The translations under genes were made by a program, and so were the position numbers. The notes beneath the pieces are model-generated. The model made no database searches and was not told the DNA's origin. It saw only the letters and a program-made list of their open reading frames with translations. From NCBI GenBank assembly GCA_003833135.1, contig QZLH01000074.1, forward strand, positions 38,704 through 71,612: DNA of 32,909 bases. Reading direction: 5' to 3'. This document shows positions 10,625-22,037 of this stretch, piece after piece. This DNA is from Oehlia diaphana. Its lineage: Eukaryota > Glomeromycota > Glomeromycetes > Glomerales > Glomeraceae. Positions within the stretch are counted from its first letter, which is position 1, and each line of letters opens with the position of its first letter.

Positions 10625-11961
10625 ATGTCAAATTTCTTTCAAAATTAAGTCAAAATTATATTGAGTTATTAGATGACGATGAAAGTCTGCGAAGATCCTA
10701 TGTAAAAATTCTTCGTGCGCACGTGAGCATTTTGTGTTACAGTTCTCCATACTTGCGAAGAATTTTGGCTTCTAACAAAAATCGAAATAAGGAGAATATA
10801 TTATCTCATATTAAATTATCAAAGAAATCGCCCGAAGTTTTCCAAGTTATCTTAAAGTAAGTTTAAATACATTCAATAAATTAAATACGAAATATCATAG
10901 TCTCAAATGTTCAAATTCGAACTTTAAATTTTCGTATTATAGGTATATCTATGGTGGTACTCTTTCATTGAATGATCAGGACACTTTAGAAATTCTCAAA
11001 ATTTTAGTCGCTGCGAAAGAGTTGCTTCTTCAAGAATTAGTTGATTATTTACAAAAATATTTTATTGAGAATAACACTAAATGGATGGAACAACATTTTG
11101 AACTTATTCATAGAACAAGTTTTCAGTCAAATTCTTTATTAGAACTTCAACAATTTTGTACGAATTTTATGGCAAACTCTCCAGAAAAAATATTTACGTC
11201 GCTTCCTGAAAAATCTTTAGTACAACTTATTAAAAGAGATGATTTACAAATGAAAGAAATCGAAGTTTGGGAACATGTATTAAAATGGGACTTGCACAAA
11301 ATCCCACAATTCTTCCAGATCCTAATACTTGGTCAGATGATGATTTTAAAACAATGGAAAATACTTTACAACATTGTTTATCTTTAATTAGATTTTTTAT
11401 TTTATCATCCAAAGAATTTTTGGAAAAAGTTCGTCCCTATAAAAGACTCTTAAAACATCAATTTTATGAAAATTTATTAAATTCTCATTTGGATCCTAAT
11501 AGTGAACCAAATGACAACATTTTACCACCTAGAAATATTAGAATTGAGAGTATTATTGATTCAAACATTGTTAATAACTTGAATATTATTTCAACCATTT
11601 CAAGATGGATTGATAAATTGGATGCTAGAAATAATTTTGCTTATTTAAAAGAACCATACAAGTTTCAACTATTATTAAGAGGGAGCCGAGATGGATTTAC
11701 ACCCAAAAAATTTCATGAATTATGTGATGATAAATATAATACCATTACCTTTATTAAGGTAAAAGGAACGGAAGAAATTCTTGGTGGATATAATCCTTTA
11801 AAATGGCAATCTTCTGGTGGTTGTGGAAAAGCTGTGGATAGTTTCATTTTTTGGTTTATGAATCTGAAGTTTATAATGAAACTCGTTATAAAAGGAATTA
11901 TTACAAAAAAAAGATAAGAGATACCGAAGGTCAATTTTCTATTGAAGATTTCAAATTATAA
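10625..11961 (+). pseudogene. BTB-BACK-TLDc protein, pseudogene with several frameshifts
   Basis: Intact relatives are BTB proteins (putative Cullin-3 adaptors) with a BACK region and a C-terminal TLDc domain. Exon 1 runs from the ancestral ATG at 10625 to 10856 and exon 2 from 10943 to a stop at 11961, with an intron between. Visible pieces: FLSKLSQNYIELLDDDE and HVSILCYSSPYLRRIL (BTB), KYIYGGTLSL, WMEQHFELIH and RDDLQMKEIEVWEHVLKW (BACK), RGSRDGFTPKKFHELCDD and EILGGYNPLKW (TLDc), IRDTEGQFSIEDF (C-terminus). Breaks: one A missing just after the start; part of the BTB missing, with compensating shifts near 10684-10712; one G missing in the G-run at 11287-11289, so the frame changes after VLKW; and loss of most of the second half of TLDc with another frame change near 11850. 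Homopolymer losses could be sequencing errors, but the TLDc deletion is not one. Confidence 0.85.
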
Positions 11962-14564
11962 AGAGATATATATACAAAATATTCTTACCAAAAAAAAAAA
12001 ACAAAAATATTATTGTTAAAAGTATTTAATAAGGGATCTCTTACTTATGATAATTTATTGCAGTTATAGGCGTATTTAAAGTACGAAAATATAATTCGAT
12101 TTTTTGATTTTTTATATTAAATCTAGATTAAAATGATGATTTTTAATTTTCACAGTCTTTTAACTTTCTATACTTACTTAATTTTTAACGTTTCAACTAT
12201 TTAAAGTGTTGAGTTTGTAATTTGATCAAAAAGAAAAAACAATATTGTTTATAGAATGCAAACATTATTGATTTCTTTTATTGTGAAATTTCAATACTGC
12301 ACTCAATGCACTGCTTGTTTGGAATAAACGCTATGTTTTCTTAATGTTAAAATGTATTAAATCAAAATTATTTTTTATGCTTCATCTTTTTTAGCTCATC
12401 ACATTAAAACAATCTAAAGGTCAGTTTGAGTTTGCGTGCAACCCAGCCAAAAAAAATATGTAAAAATTTTCTTTTAAATACACATTTTACAAACAAAAGT
12501 TATTAGCCATAATTTTAGTCCAAATATTCCGTATGAACTGGCTTTATATGAAAAAAATAATAATTAAAATGTCATAATTATTTTCCCAAATAAATTTATA
12601 TCTTTAATTATGTGTAATTTTTTAAATTTTATTTAAATTATCCATATTTGTTACATTAAATGTTTTGCAAGTTTCATAGTTTGTAATTTAGATAATTCTT
12701 TAATTTCCTATAGCATTTTAAAATGTAAGAAATACAAAGTACGATGTTTCATTTTAAATTTTGAATTTCAAATAATCAAATTTTCTCAAAGTTTACTAAT
12801 AATTCGTTTGAAAATACAGAAAATATGTAAATAGCTTATGACTCAAATGTTTTATGAATTTAAACTATTAAAAGAATCTTTTTCTTTATACTATGTGTTA
12901 TTATCAGCCATATTTACGTAATAGCAAATAAAAATATAAAATAAAGAAAAGAAAGAAAATAAAAATAAGGGAAAACAAAAAATATAAAAGGAAAATATAA
13001 AGAAAATAAAGAAAATAAATAGTAGAAATATATAATAGTAATTGATTGGGGTAAATTATCGGTCACCCCGAATTATTTAGCCATTAACAAAAATATCAGT
13101 CCGTCAAAATCAGCATGATCTTAATAGACTGACCAATAAAAAGAATTAAAAGAAATAAAAGATAAATGAAAATAAAAAAAGCCGAGTATATTTTGAATGC
13201 TGTCATCGACGACCATGTTAACTGGATTGGTGAGTTGATCAAAGCAAAAGTTGAATATATTAACACCATTGCCAACTATGTCGACCTTGTCGACCATTTC
13301 TTCAAATGGTAAGTTGGTTGAACTGGTAAAGATAATTGTCATTATAATTAAAAACTTCACTCATGTCGACCAATGGAGAGTTAGTTGAATTGATAATTAG
13401 AATAACAGATATTTAGTAATGTTAAGTTTATATTATTCCAATCAGTGCAAATTTCACTAATTTCGTCATTTATTCATGTTTGTTACTTTTTTTTTTGTTT
13501 TGGTTAGTTTTGTAGTTGGGATATTTTATTGAGTGTCGCCTTTCTGCTTCTCTATTACATCATCCGGTTCTTTTCTCCAAAACTTTTGAAAATTTGGCAG
13601 ATTTTTCACTTTTTCTCCTTGAGAAGGTTGAGAAAGAAGTTTTAGTTCAGCGTGCTTGTTTCCTTTGTATATCATAAAAGAATTTGGAGGGGAGACGCTC
13701 TATCGATTCATTTTTTTGGCTCGTCTAAGTTATAAGTCATCAATGTTGTGTAAAAAAGTATAACCCCAGGACTTGATAAATTCTTCATCAGTCATGTTTG
13801 TTTCAAAAGAATACTATCTGTTTGATTCTGGTGGTGATGGAGAAACTAAGGTATCAACTTTTAACTTTTATACCGAAGTAAATGGTTGCTTAAAAATATT
13901 TCAAAATTCTACCATAATTCATATAATCCTTCAGAATATTTTCTCTATAAAATATGAAAAATTATATTCAGATATATTAACGAAATTAATTTATATAAAT
14001 GGTTCCTTATGAATTATGACCGTGATGATAGAACAAATGGTAAAGTATAATAAAAGAATTACTTGATATTTTAATCAAACTTTATTATTCAATTATAACG
14101 TTTCTGATTTTGGTGAATTAAAAGTATTTTTTTTTTTTCCATCAATTAAAAATCCAATTTAAGCATTATATATTCTTAGGTTTGTACGGTGAAGATTTAT
14201 TCGTATTTAATATAAATCTGAATGTGATGAAAATTTATATATTTATAAATGTGGTAAATAAATTTATCTAGTCACAAAATACATAAAATTTGAAATAAAA
14301 TCCTTTCACCTATATATACTGTATCTATTATTAAATACAATCCTTGATTCATGGATTACTTTATAGGAAGGCTTTCATACCCTTTATTAAGATACCAGAA
14401 AAATCCATTTAACTGGTATAATTCCAATAATTTTCTAATCTTTAATTAAGCGCATTACATTTCAAATTTAAATAATATAAATATACAAACTCTAATTTCA
14501 ACAATTCTAGTATCAACGATAAAATTCTCTAATGAGATTCAACAGATAATTCAATATAAATAAT
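11962..14564. other. Intergenic, no recognised gene
   Basis: AT-rich. An A/G tract at about 12928-13025 is low complexity. A slightly GC-richer patch at 13166-13312 contains a 48-codon plus-strand ORF (MKIKKAEYILNAVIDDHVNW...) with amphipathic composition and no family I recognise. Another patch near 13773-13850 reads KEYYLFDSGGDGETK before a possible donor at 13850. Neither is supported enough to call as a gene. Confidence 0.45.
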
Positions 14565-14644
14565 AGTTATTGGGTAGGGGGGTTGAAATATCACCGAACT
14601 GCGAAGCAGTTCGGATGATATTTTAACCTCCCTACCTAATAACT
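14565..14644 (+). repeat. 80-nt near-perfect hairpin (palindrome)
   Basis: Arms 14565-14593 and 14616-14644 pair over 29 positions with three exceptions. The inner arms 14594-14602 and 14606-14614 (ccgaactgc/gcagttcgg) pair perfectly around a GAA loop at 14603-14605, with one bulged A at 14615. All three arm exceptions are G opposite T, which would be G·U pairs in a plus-strand RNA. It could be a foldback element, a hairpin RNA locus, or a palindrome decayed by C-to-T changes. Confidence 0.85.
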
Positions 14645-14647
14645 GTG

Positions 14648-14808
14648 TTATTATGCAGACGTCCAAGATCATGTTCCATAGTAAATGTGTGACAATAATC
14701 TATATGACGTAATGCGTCAAAATTATCAAAGATATTTACGCAATAATAATTTATCTAAAAAGTATCAGTATGTTAAAAACAACATGATCCTATTTGTCTG
14801 CATAATAA
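14648..14808. mobile_element. Possible small MITE with imperfect terminal inverted repeats
   Basis: The left arm (ttattatgcagac ... gatcatgtt, about 14648-14675) is matched in reverse complement at about 14781-14808 (aacatgat ... gtctgcataataa), with a mismatched middle. The interior is about 105 bp and non-coding. It lies directly beside the 80-nt hairpin, so both may be parts of one composite foldback. I found no convincing target-site duplication. Confidence 0.4.
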
Positions 14809-15438
14809 TAATTATTATCAATTGAAATTTTCAAGATATATATGAAACCCGCATCAGATATCGCCTGACGCAAATCTACTACTGTATCACAGTAAAATTT
14901 AAAATATAGGAAGTTTTAATCGTAGACAAGTTTTCTACAGTAATATTTTCAAATGATGAGTTGGTAATATTGAAAGTAGGTTTTAATAACTATAAATATT
15001 TATAAAGTATGCATGGTAACAAATTTTAGGTTAAAAAGAGGCATTATAAAAAATATTTCTCCCTCGTAATATTCATAATTTGATAAATCGTATATCGAAA
15101 AATATTATTTTCTTATTGTGATGATAATATGAAAGATTAAAAAAATATTTTATTCATTCGTTAATCAATAATACGGTACACTCGGTACAGTTACCTACGC
15201 CCAGACGCCCAGTGTACCCCAAAAAATAAAAAAAATAAAATACACCAGCAGACATTTATTTCAATTATCACATGTATTTCAGCCTGTAGGTTTATTTGGG
15301 TAAAGTACACGTAGATCTTGCAATTAGCCGCAAATTTACTGCGGAGATTTGCATAATATAAAGTATTTCACGACTAACCGCACCGCAAAGATCTTCAAAT
15401 CTTAAGCTTTTTAACTTAAATTTAAATAATTTAAATAA
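14809..15438. other. Intergenic, no gene recognised
   Basis: AT-rich flank upstream of the truncated F-box copy. A short GC-richer patch (cggtacactcggtacag...cgcccagacgcccag, near 15174-15215) stands out, but I cannot assign it. Confidence 0.45.
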
Positions 15439-16869
15439 AAATGCGATGATGATATACATTCATGTTTACTAGTAAATCGTCTTTGGTGTCAAATTTCTGT
15501 TAGAATTTTTTGGGAAAAAATTCGAAATATTAATACTTTAATGTATTTTCTACCAAATGAGTCAAGAAATTTTATTTCACCTCCTACTTCAAACCCTCCG
15601 ATATTTAATTACGTATCATTTTGTAAAATTTTATCAATTAATGATATACGTTTCAAAGTTGAAAACATTCTTAAAAAACAAAAATTTATTTCATCACATG
15701 GCTTTTCAGATAATGTACATAAATTAGTACAGGAAATATGTAAATTACTAATGAGTCAAGCTCCTTCGTTAAAAAAATTAGTTCATTTAAAAACATCTTT
15801 TGATATGATAAAATTCAATTTTTATCCTGGAGCGGAAAATTGGTTAAAAAATCTCTCAGAATTGTGGTGTAATTCATGTATTTCATCTGAATTTTTTTTT
15901 CAATTATCAAATATATCACATAATATACGTTTACTTCATATAGAATTCAAAGAAGACCTTTCAAATGAATTAAAAAATTTAATTTCTGTTCAAAAAAATT
16001 TGAAATACGTGCATATATTGACTTATGAACGTAATTTACATTTAAAAATAGATTTTATAATAAAAGAATTACCTGACACTTTAACCGGACTTACTATTGG
16101 TGTAAAGAATAATATCTCATTGTCAACCATCTCTAGATTTATAAATTTACAAGAACTTATAATAATTTTTACCACAAGAATTAATGAGGATAGATTAATC
16201 AAATTACGAGATATTGTTTTTCCAAAGTTACAAGTGTTAAAGCTTCTATTTAAAGGATTAAATTATAATTTTATAACAAATTTCTTAGAGAATAACGGAA
16301 AAAATCTAAAAGAACTTATAATGGATGAATGTGAAGGTAAAGGTTCATTATATTTAGTCATAGCCGAATTCTGTAAAAATCTTAGAAAACTTTACTTTAT
16401 ACCCAAAAATGATGAATTGGAAACGATGAAAATTGTTTTTGATAATCTCCAATATTTAGAAAGTATTCAATTTTGTTGTGGTGGTAATAATTTAAACGAA
16501 AAAGAGGCATTAGAGATATTTGTAAAATATTCACATCATAATGTTCGTGAATTAAGATTACATTATCAAGGTTTTATAATGGAAAAATTAGCACCAAAAG
16601 ATCTTGAGTCTTTACTTAAAAGTTTGACAAACCGTGTACCACAAAGATCATTTTCTTTAATTATCACTCGTGAACTTCGTAATTTAGAGGAAAATGTTAA
16701 AAATATGAAAATAATTGAAAAATATATTAAATTAGGTATTATTAAGGAATTTAGAGTCATATATAATTCCCCTTTTGAATCTTTTCCTATTAACTCGAAG
16801 AAGAAAAAAAGGATTCTTTTTATAAAATTTTCCTTTATTCCCTCCAATCATAATTGTGATATTAATTAA
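15439..16869 (+). pseudogene. F-box/LRR-like protein, 5'-truncated copy
   Basis: A single open frame runs from 15439 to the stop at 16867-16869. Its start reads DDDIHSCLLVNRLWCQISVR, the second half of an F-box, and continues into IFWEKIRNINTL. The frame is then collinear with the intact paralogue at 28310: PPIFNYVSFCKILSIN, FYPGAENWLKNLSELWC, ISVQKNLKYVHI, NNGKNLKELIM and NRVPQRSFSL. A TAA at 15436-15438 precedes the open frame and there is no in-frame ATG before 15541, so the opening LPxDCxxEIFEYL half of the F-box is lost. Starting at 15541 would give 442 residues without an F-box. F-box proteins recruit substrates to SCF ubiquitin ligases; without the Skp1-binding half this copy could not do so. 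The last 25 or so residues (KKKKRILFIKF...) also differ from the paralogue. It is a decaying copy, unless an upstream exon supplies the missing part. Confidence 0.75.
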
Positions 16870-18890
16870 TAACATTTAAAAACCATCTATTATTCATTTA
16901 TTATAAACTAAACGTATAGTTGAGACTTATTTTCATTCGGCCTTTTTAATATTATTAGTGATTTAGAATTATATTAACAAATAAATTATTAATATTATAA
17001 TATTATTTATTTTTGCTTTTTTAATTTTATTAGATAACAATTGTTTTAACAAAGAAATAAAATAAGAGATTTGAGTATTATATTTAGTTGTAAAGTATAA
17101 TGGGAGTTGATGTCCCTTGTAAAATGCATATTCTAGTTATATTGTTACTTAAATATCTTTTAAATCATTGGTTCTACTAGAATTATATATTTTATTTTAC
17201 CTTATTTTAAAGTTCTCTAATTTTACCCAAATTGGCCTAATCATATTGAATAATAAGCTATTCATAATGCTACTTAAATGTTCCAAAGACTACATTATAT
17301 TTTTTTAAATAGGACACGATATCATCATGCCATATGAGTATCATTCCTAGTTGATGATTTTAATATAAGTTGCCCAAGATTATCTAAAATTTTATTTTTT
17401 CTAAAGCCAGTTACTAAAAACAATTTTACACCTAATTAATAAATCAGTAACTCTTCAAATCACATCATGCAGAACTTGTATATTTTCCAGTGATTAATTT
17501 GATGTATTATTTCCATATGATTTATAAATAAACTCCAGATTGGATACTTGAATAATATATTTCATGTGAATTTACTTTAAACTATTTGATGCCACACTCT
17601 TTATTTCTTCTAATCTGTGGCTATGTTTCAACTATGCCACATTATTTCACCAGACTTATAATAGCTGGCTTAAGCTTATTAAACAATTCACATAATAAAA
17701 AGTAAAGCTGTATTGTAGCTCATTTCTATTTTTGGACCAGAGGCTTTTTAACGTACACAGTACGTCAGTACGTGTTCAAAAAAATTTTTTTATTACAATT
17801 CTTGTATCTATCAAGAATTTATTGGGCTTAGTAAAGTTTTGTTATAATAAACTTGTGGCTGCAACTACAAAATAAAAATATATAAACCATGCCATTTCTT
17901 GCTAAGTTTGAATAATTTGTTTCTTACTAAAATAACAGAATTTACATTATTTCATATTATATTTTAGAATAATACTATGTGGCCACAATCAATGGAGCTA
18001 TAAATAAACTTATATTATTAAAGCTTATGTCAATAATATTTTCAGTACAAAAATGTCTGTAAGAAATTTGCAATCAATAAAATCAAATATGTCTAGTCAA
18101 AAACCTCTTCAAATGTTTTGCTTAAAACCATCTTTTAATTAGAAATTACATACCAAATCAATTGTGCACCAATTTTTTCAAGAAAACATATAAATATAAA
18201 ATGTTTATAAAAATATATTTGAAAGAAATTATTTATTTTTATTTTAAAGTATGAATTTGTATTATTATGGATTATCAAAAGGGAATTAATTCCAATTGTA
18301 AAAAAAAAAATTAATATTAGATGTTTAGCCCATATTATAAAATTAATAGTACTAATAGTTTAGTTAAATAGAAGAAAATAATTAAAAAATATATTTAATT
18401 AACTGTGAAATAAGTAGCAGAAGAAATAATTAAAAGTTGTAATGGTAAAGATTATTATATTATTTTTGGTAATTATAGAATACCAAACAAATTAATAGTT
18501 GAATAATCATAAAAATCAAGAATGGAGAAATAAGACAATATTTTACATGACATTTCTATTATTATATTTACATGATAAAATAATAGCCCTTATATTTTAT
18601 TGATTATCAGCAAATTGCAAGATAATTATTATCTTATATTATTATATTCATTTATTCTGGTAAATAAATCATGGGTATCTTTTTTGAAGAAACAGTATAG
18701 TGTTTGAAGATTTTTTTTAGAATGGTGTTGTTAAAGCAGGGACATATGTCATACATGTGTTGATGGATTTTTATATAGTACTTATGACATTGTTGCAAAA
18801 AAAAGAAAAATGTGGAATAAACTAGAAGAAAAGATGGATAGGTTGAAAAGCAGTACTTATATTATGGAAATATTTCATGTAATTATGGAA
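16870..18890. other. Intergenic, decayed repeat-like sequence
   Basis: About 2 kb of AT-rich sequence with no open frame I can assign. A cluster of GTAC words at 17752-17777 (acgtacacagtacgtcagtacgtgtt) is a small local oddity. The 73-residue ORF at 18810 runs into the hAT-type element and is not a gene. Confidence 0.5.
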
Positions 18891-18898
18891 TTACTAAC
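18891..18898. repeat. Left 8-bp target-site duplication of hAT-type element
   Basis: ttactaac, identical to 20071-20078 on the other side of the element. Confidence 0.9.
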
Positions 18899-20070
18899 TA
18901 GAGTTTGGAACCGGTTCTATTTTCGAAAACCGAATTTAAAACGGGTGCAACTGGTTCAACCCGTTTCAAACCAGTTTCGCAAAACCCGGTTGAAACCGAA
19001 TAACCGATTTGCGCATCTGGTTTATATTTGATAATTTTGGCCAGAATTAAATGTGATCGGCATANNNNNNNNNNNNNNNNNNNNNNNNNNNNNNNNNNNN
19101 NNNNNNNNNNNNNNNNNNNNNNNNNNNNNNNNNNNNNNNNNNNNNNNNNNNNNNNNNNNNNNNNNNNNNNNNNNNNNNNNNNNNNNNNNNNNNNNNNNNN
19201 NNNNNNNNNNNNNNNNNNNNNNNNNNNNNNNNNNNNNNNNNNNNNNNNNNNNNNNNNNNNNNNNNNNNNNNNNNNNNNNNNNNNNNNNNNNNNNNNNNNN
19301 NNNNNNNNNNNNNNNNNNNNNNNNNNNNNNNNNNNNNNNNNNNNNNNNNNNNNNNNNNNNNNNNNNNNNNNNNNNNNNNNNNNNNNNNNNNNNNNNNNNN
19401 NNNNNNNNNNNNNNNNNNNNNNNNNNNNNNNNNNNNNNNNNNNNNNNNNNNNNNNNNNNNNNNNNNNNNNNNNNNNNNNNNNNNNNNNNNNNNNNNNNNN
19501 NNNNNNNNNNNNNNNNNNNNNNNNNNNNNNNNNNNNNNNNNNNNNNNNNNNNNNNNNNNNNNNNNNNNNNNNNNNNNNNNNNNNNNNNNNNNNNNNNNNN
19601 NNNNNNNNNNNNNNNNNNNNNNNNNNNNNNNNNNNNNNNNNNNNNNNNNNNNNNNNNNNNNNNNNNNNNNNNNNNNNNNNNNNNNNNNNNNNNNNNNNNN
19701 NNNNNNNNNNNNNNNNNNNNNNNNNNNNNNNNNNNNNNNNNNNNNNNNNNNNNNNNNNNNNNNNNNNNNNNNNNNNNNNNNNNNNNNNNNNNNNNNNNNN
19801 NNNNNNNNNNATCTATAAAAAAATTTTGTGTAATATAACTTACCTGGTGGCTAAACTATTTAGCTGTGGTCACGTGATTTAAATTTCGCAATTCGGGCCA
19901 GCAGTCCAGCACTATAAAAAGTTTCAATATCAAACCGGGTTGAGTATTCGGTTGCACCCAGTTTAAACGCAAACCGGTTTTCATAATATGAATCTGGGTT
20001 AAACCAAATCATCAAAAATCGGTTGCAAACCGAATTTGGAACCGGATGTACCATCCGGTTCCAAACTCTA
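18899..20070. mobile_element. hAT-type DNA transposon, interior partly unsequenced
   Basis: Ends are tagagtttggaaccgg at 18899-18914 and its exact reverse complement at 20055-20070, a 16-bp perfect inverted repeat. The flanks carry the 8-bp direct repeat ttactaac at 18891-18898 and 20071-20078. An 8-bp duplication with TAGAG-type ends fits the hAT superfamily. Both subterminal regions are dense in AACCGG/CCGGTT-like words, typical of hAT transposase-binding zones. The interior is 746 Ns, so autonomy cannot be judged. The visible ends hold no transposase, and the nominal length of 1.17 kb suggests a non-autonomous copy. Confidence 0.9.
19065..19810. other. Assembly gap (746 Ns)
   Basis: An unbroken N run inside the hAT-type element. 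The two ORFs spanning it are artefacts. Its true length is unknown. Confidence 1.
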
Positions 20071-20078
20071 TTACTAAC
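20071..20078. repeat. Right 8-bp target-site duplication of hAT-type element
   Basis: ttactaac, identical to 18891-18898. Removing the element and one copy rejoins the flanks smoothly. Confidence 0.9.
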
Positions 20079-21915
20079 CAAGAAACACATGTAAAAACAG
20101 AAATATCAAATAATTTCAGTATTTGATGATAATACTAAAAAAAGGAGAGTATAGTTGTAGACAATATTATCTAAATTTTAAGAGCATAAAGAAAAGGTCA
20201 CATTTATTTTAGTACAACATTTTTAAAGTCGATTGTAAAATTTATCAATAAAGATCAATTAAGAAAGCAATTAGGAAGGTGTTAAAGAACAATCATTCTT
20301 TGTATCAATACATGGAGATGTCTACTTCAAATTAAAAAGTAAATCAAATGTACATAAAGTATGTGAAAAACATATAGACAATTGACTCACAAATTAGAAG
20401 CGTGCTATCATCTCTTCCATCAACTTATAAACACCACCAACAACCAAATAACATTATATATACTCTTCAAAAAATGTTAAAATTTCAAAAACAAACAATA
20501 ATTGGTTGATTTTGTATTATCTTTATACATGGATAGCTTTTCTCCTAATGTTTAGTTTATTTAATAATTTAAGAATCATTGACATTGCTATATGAGGGAA
20601 TGATTCATGATTATTCTATTACTTAAATGCTGGAACTCATGACAATCCTAATTCATGGGATTTGTGAAGTACAGAAAATCTAAAGACTCTAATTCAAGTA
20701 ATCTCAATATGCAAAAAATCGGAATAAGTGCCACTTGATGGAGTCTTACTGAATTTCTGCAATTTAGTATTCACTGTGATTGGGAGTATTAATTGGTTGA
20801 ATTACTAGTAGGACTTTATTTTTAAATCATAAAAAAGAAATCAAGAAATACAGATATTCAATCAAGTACTGTACTAGCAATCCTTTTCAAAAACATAAAT
20901 AATACAGTAATTATAAATTTTCAAATTATATTAATAAAAACTAGATTGGAGCACTCTTTCAGAACTTGTAATAAATCAAGTTTTATCTGCATATGCATAG
21001 ATTGATGATAATTTATTGCAATGCTAATAACAATTTATGAAATTAATAATGAATTACAAGATCATATAACTTGCAAATGTTATCAATCAAGAACAATTGA
21101 CTTCCTAAACTAGAAGATATACTACCTTTAGTTATAAATGTAGATATAACACTTATTAATTGAAATCATTATATGTAATTTTATTTCAAGTCAGGCTCAT
21201 CTTGTAATGTTATCTTAAAGTGAGCTCACCATTTTTATCTTATAGTTTCACATTGTGATAATGAGTCCTGGAAAAATATAATATTGCACCTACATACTGG
21301 AATAAAATTTCTGTCATTGGTTGGAAAGAACTATTAGATCAAATCAAGTTAAAAGTATTAAGGAAAGTTATACTAAATCTATTAAACTTCTAAAAGATCT
21401 CTTTCCACAGATCATTTTGACCATTTTTTTCTAAGACAAATCTGTAATATTTAATTTCTCAAATAATATCTAAGCTATTTAACAGTAGACAACCATAATA
21501 TTACATTACAAATGCTACCTATTTTTTATTTTTAAAATTCATATAGTTTATAAGTTCACCGGATGGCAATTTTTTATAATTTGTAGTTCTAGTTAGCACA
21601 ATATAGGTTATACAACCAACCAACATATATATAGACAAGACATAGATCTTTGAGTTGAGCTGTAATTGTAGCACAACTAGCACAACTACTGTACAATAAT
21701 TTAAACTGGGCATATGTACATCAAAAAAATATTGACTCAAATCAATATTATTATTATACGATTGATATTTGCTATTCTCTATTTCCTATTGAACATTCTG
21801 ATAATTCAGACATAGAATTATTTTATTTATTTTATGTTACCACTATAAAAATAGATGGCCACAAGACTATAAAATTTATTTAAATGAAATATTGATAGAA
21901 ATTTTCAATCAGAAC
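20079..21915. other. Intergenic, no gene recognised
   Basis: AT-rich sequence with stops in all frames. Its texture suggests old transposon debris leading into the piggyBac-like fragment, but I find no further motif. Confidence 0.45.
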
Positions 21916-22037
21916 AACAAGTTATTTAATCTGTAATGCAAGTTTCAGAAAAAATCATTAATAACTACAATCATTTTATGGGTGGAATTGACATAACTGA
22001 TCAATACAGATCAAATATTATATTAATAACAATATAA
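21916..22037 (+). pseudogene. piggyBac-like transposase fragment
   Basis: Reading plus-strand codons in the frame containing AAT at 21960-21962 gives ...SEKIINNYNHFMGGIDITDQYRS..., then a stop at about 22035. The string YNxxMGGxDxxDQxRS is the conserved block just after the catalytic core of piggyBac (DDE_Tnp_1_7) transposases. About 40 codons are readable and the flanks are full of stops, so this is a fossil. I could not find its ends or TTAA target duplications. Confidence 0.6.

Noticed and set aside
16566..16847. Minus-strand ORF of 93 residues
   Set aside because: Antisense shadow of the truncated F-box copy.
19028..19882. 284- and 261-residue ORFs
   Set aside because: They are made almost entirely of unknown residues from the N gap.
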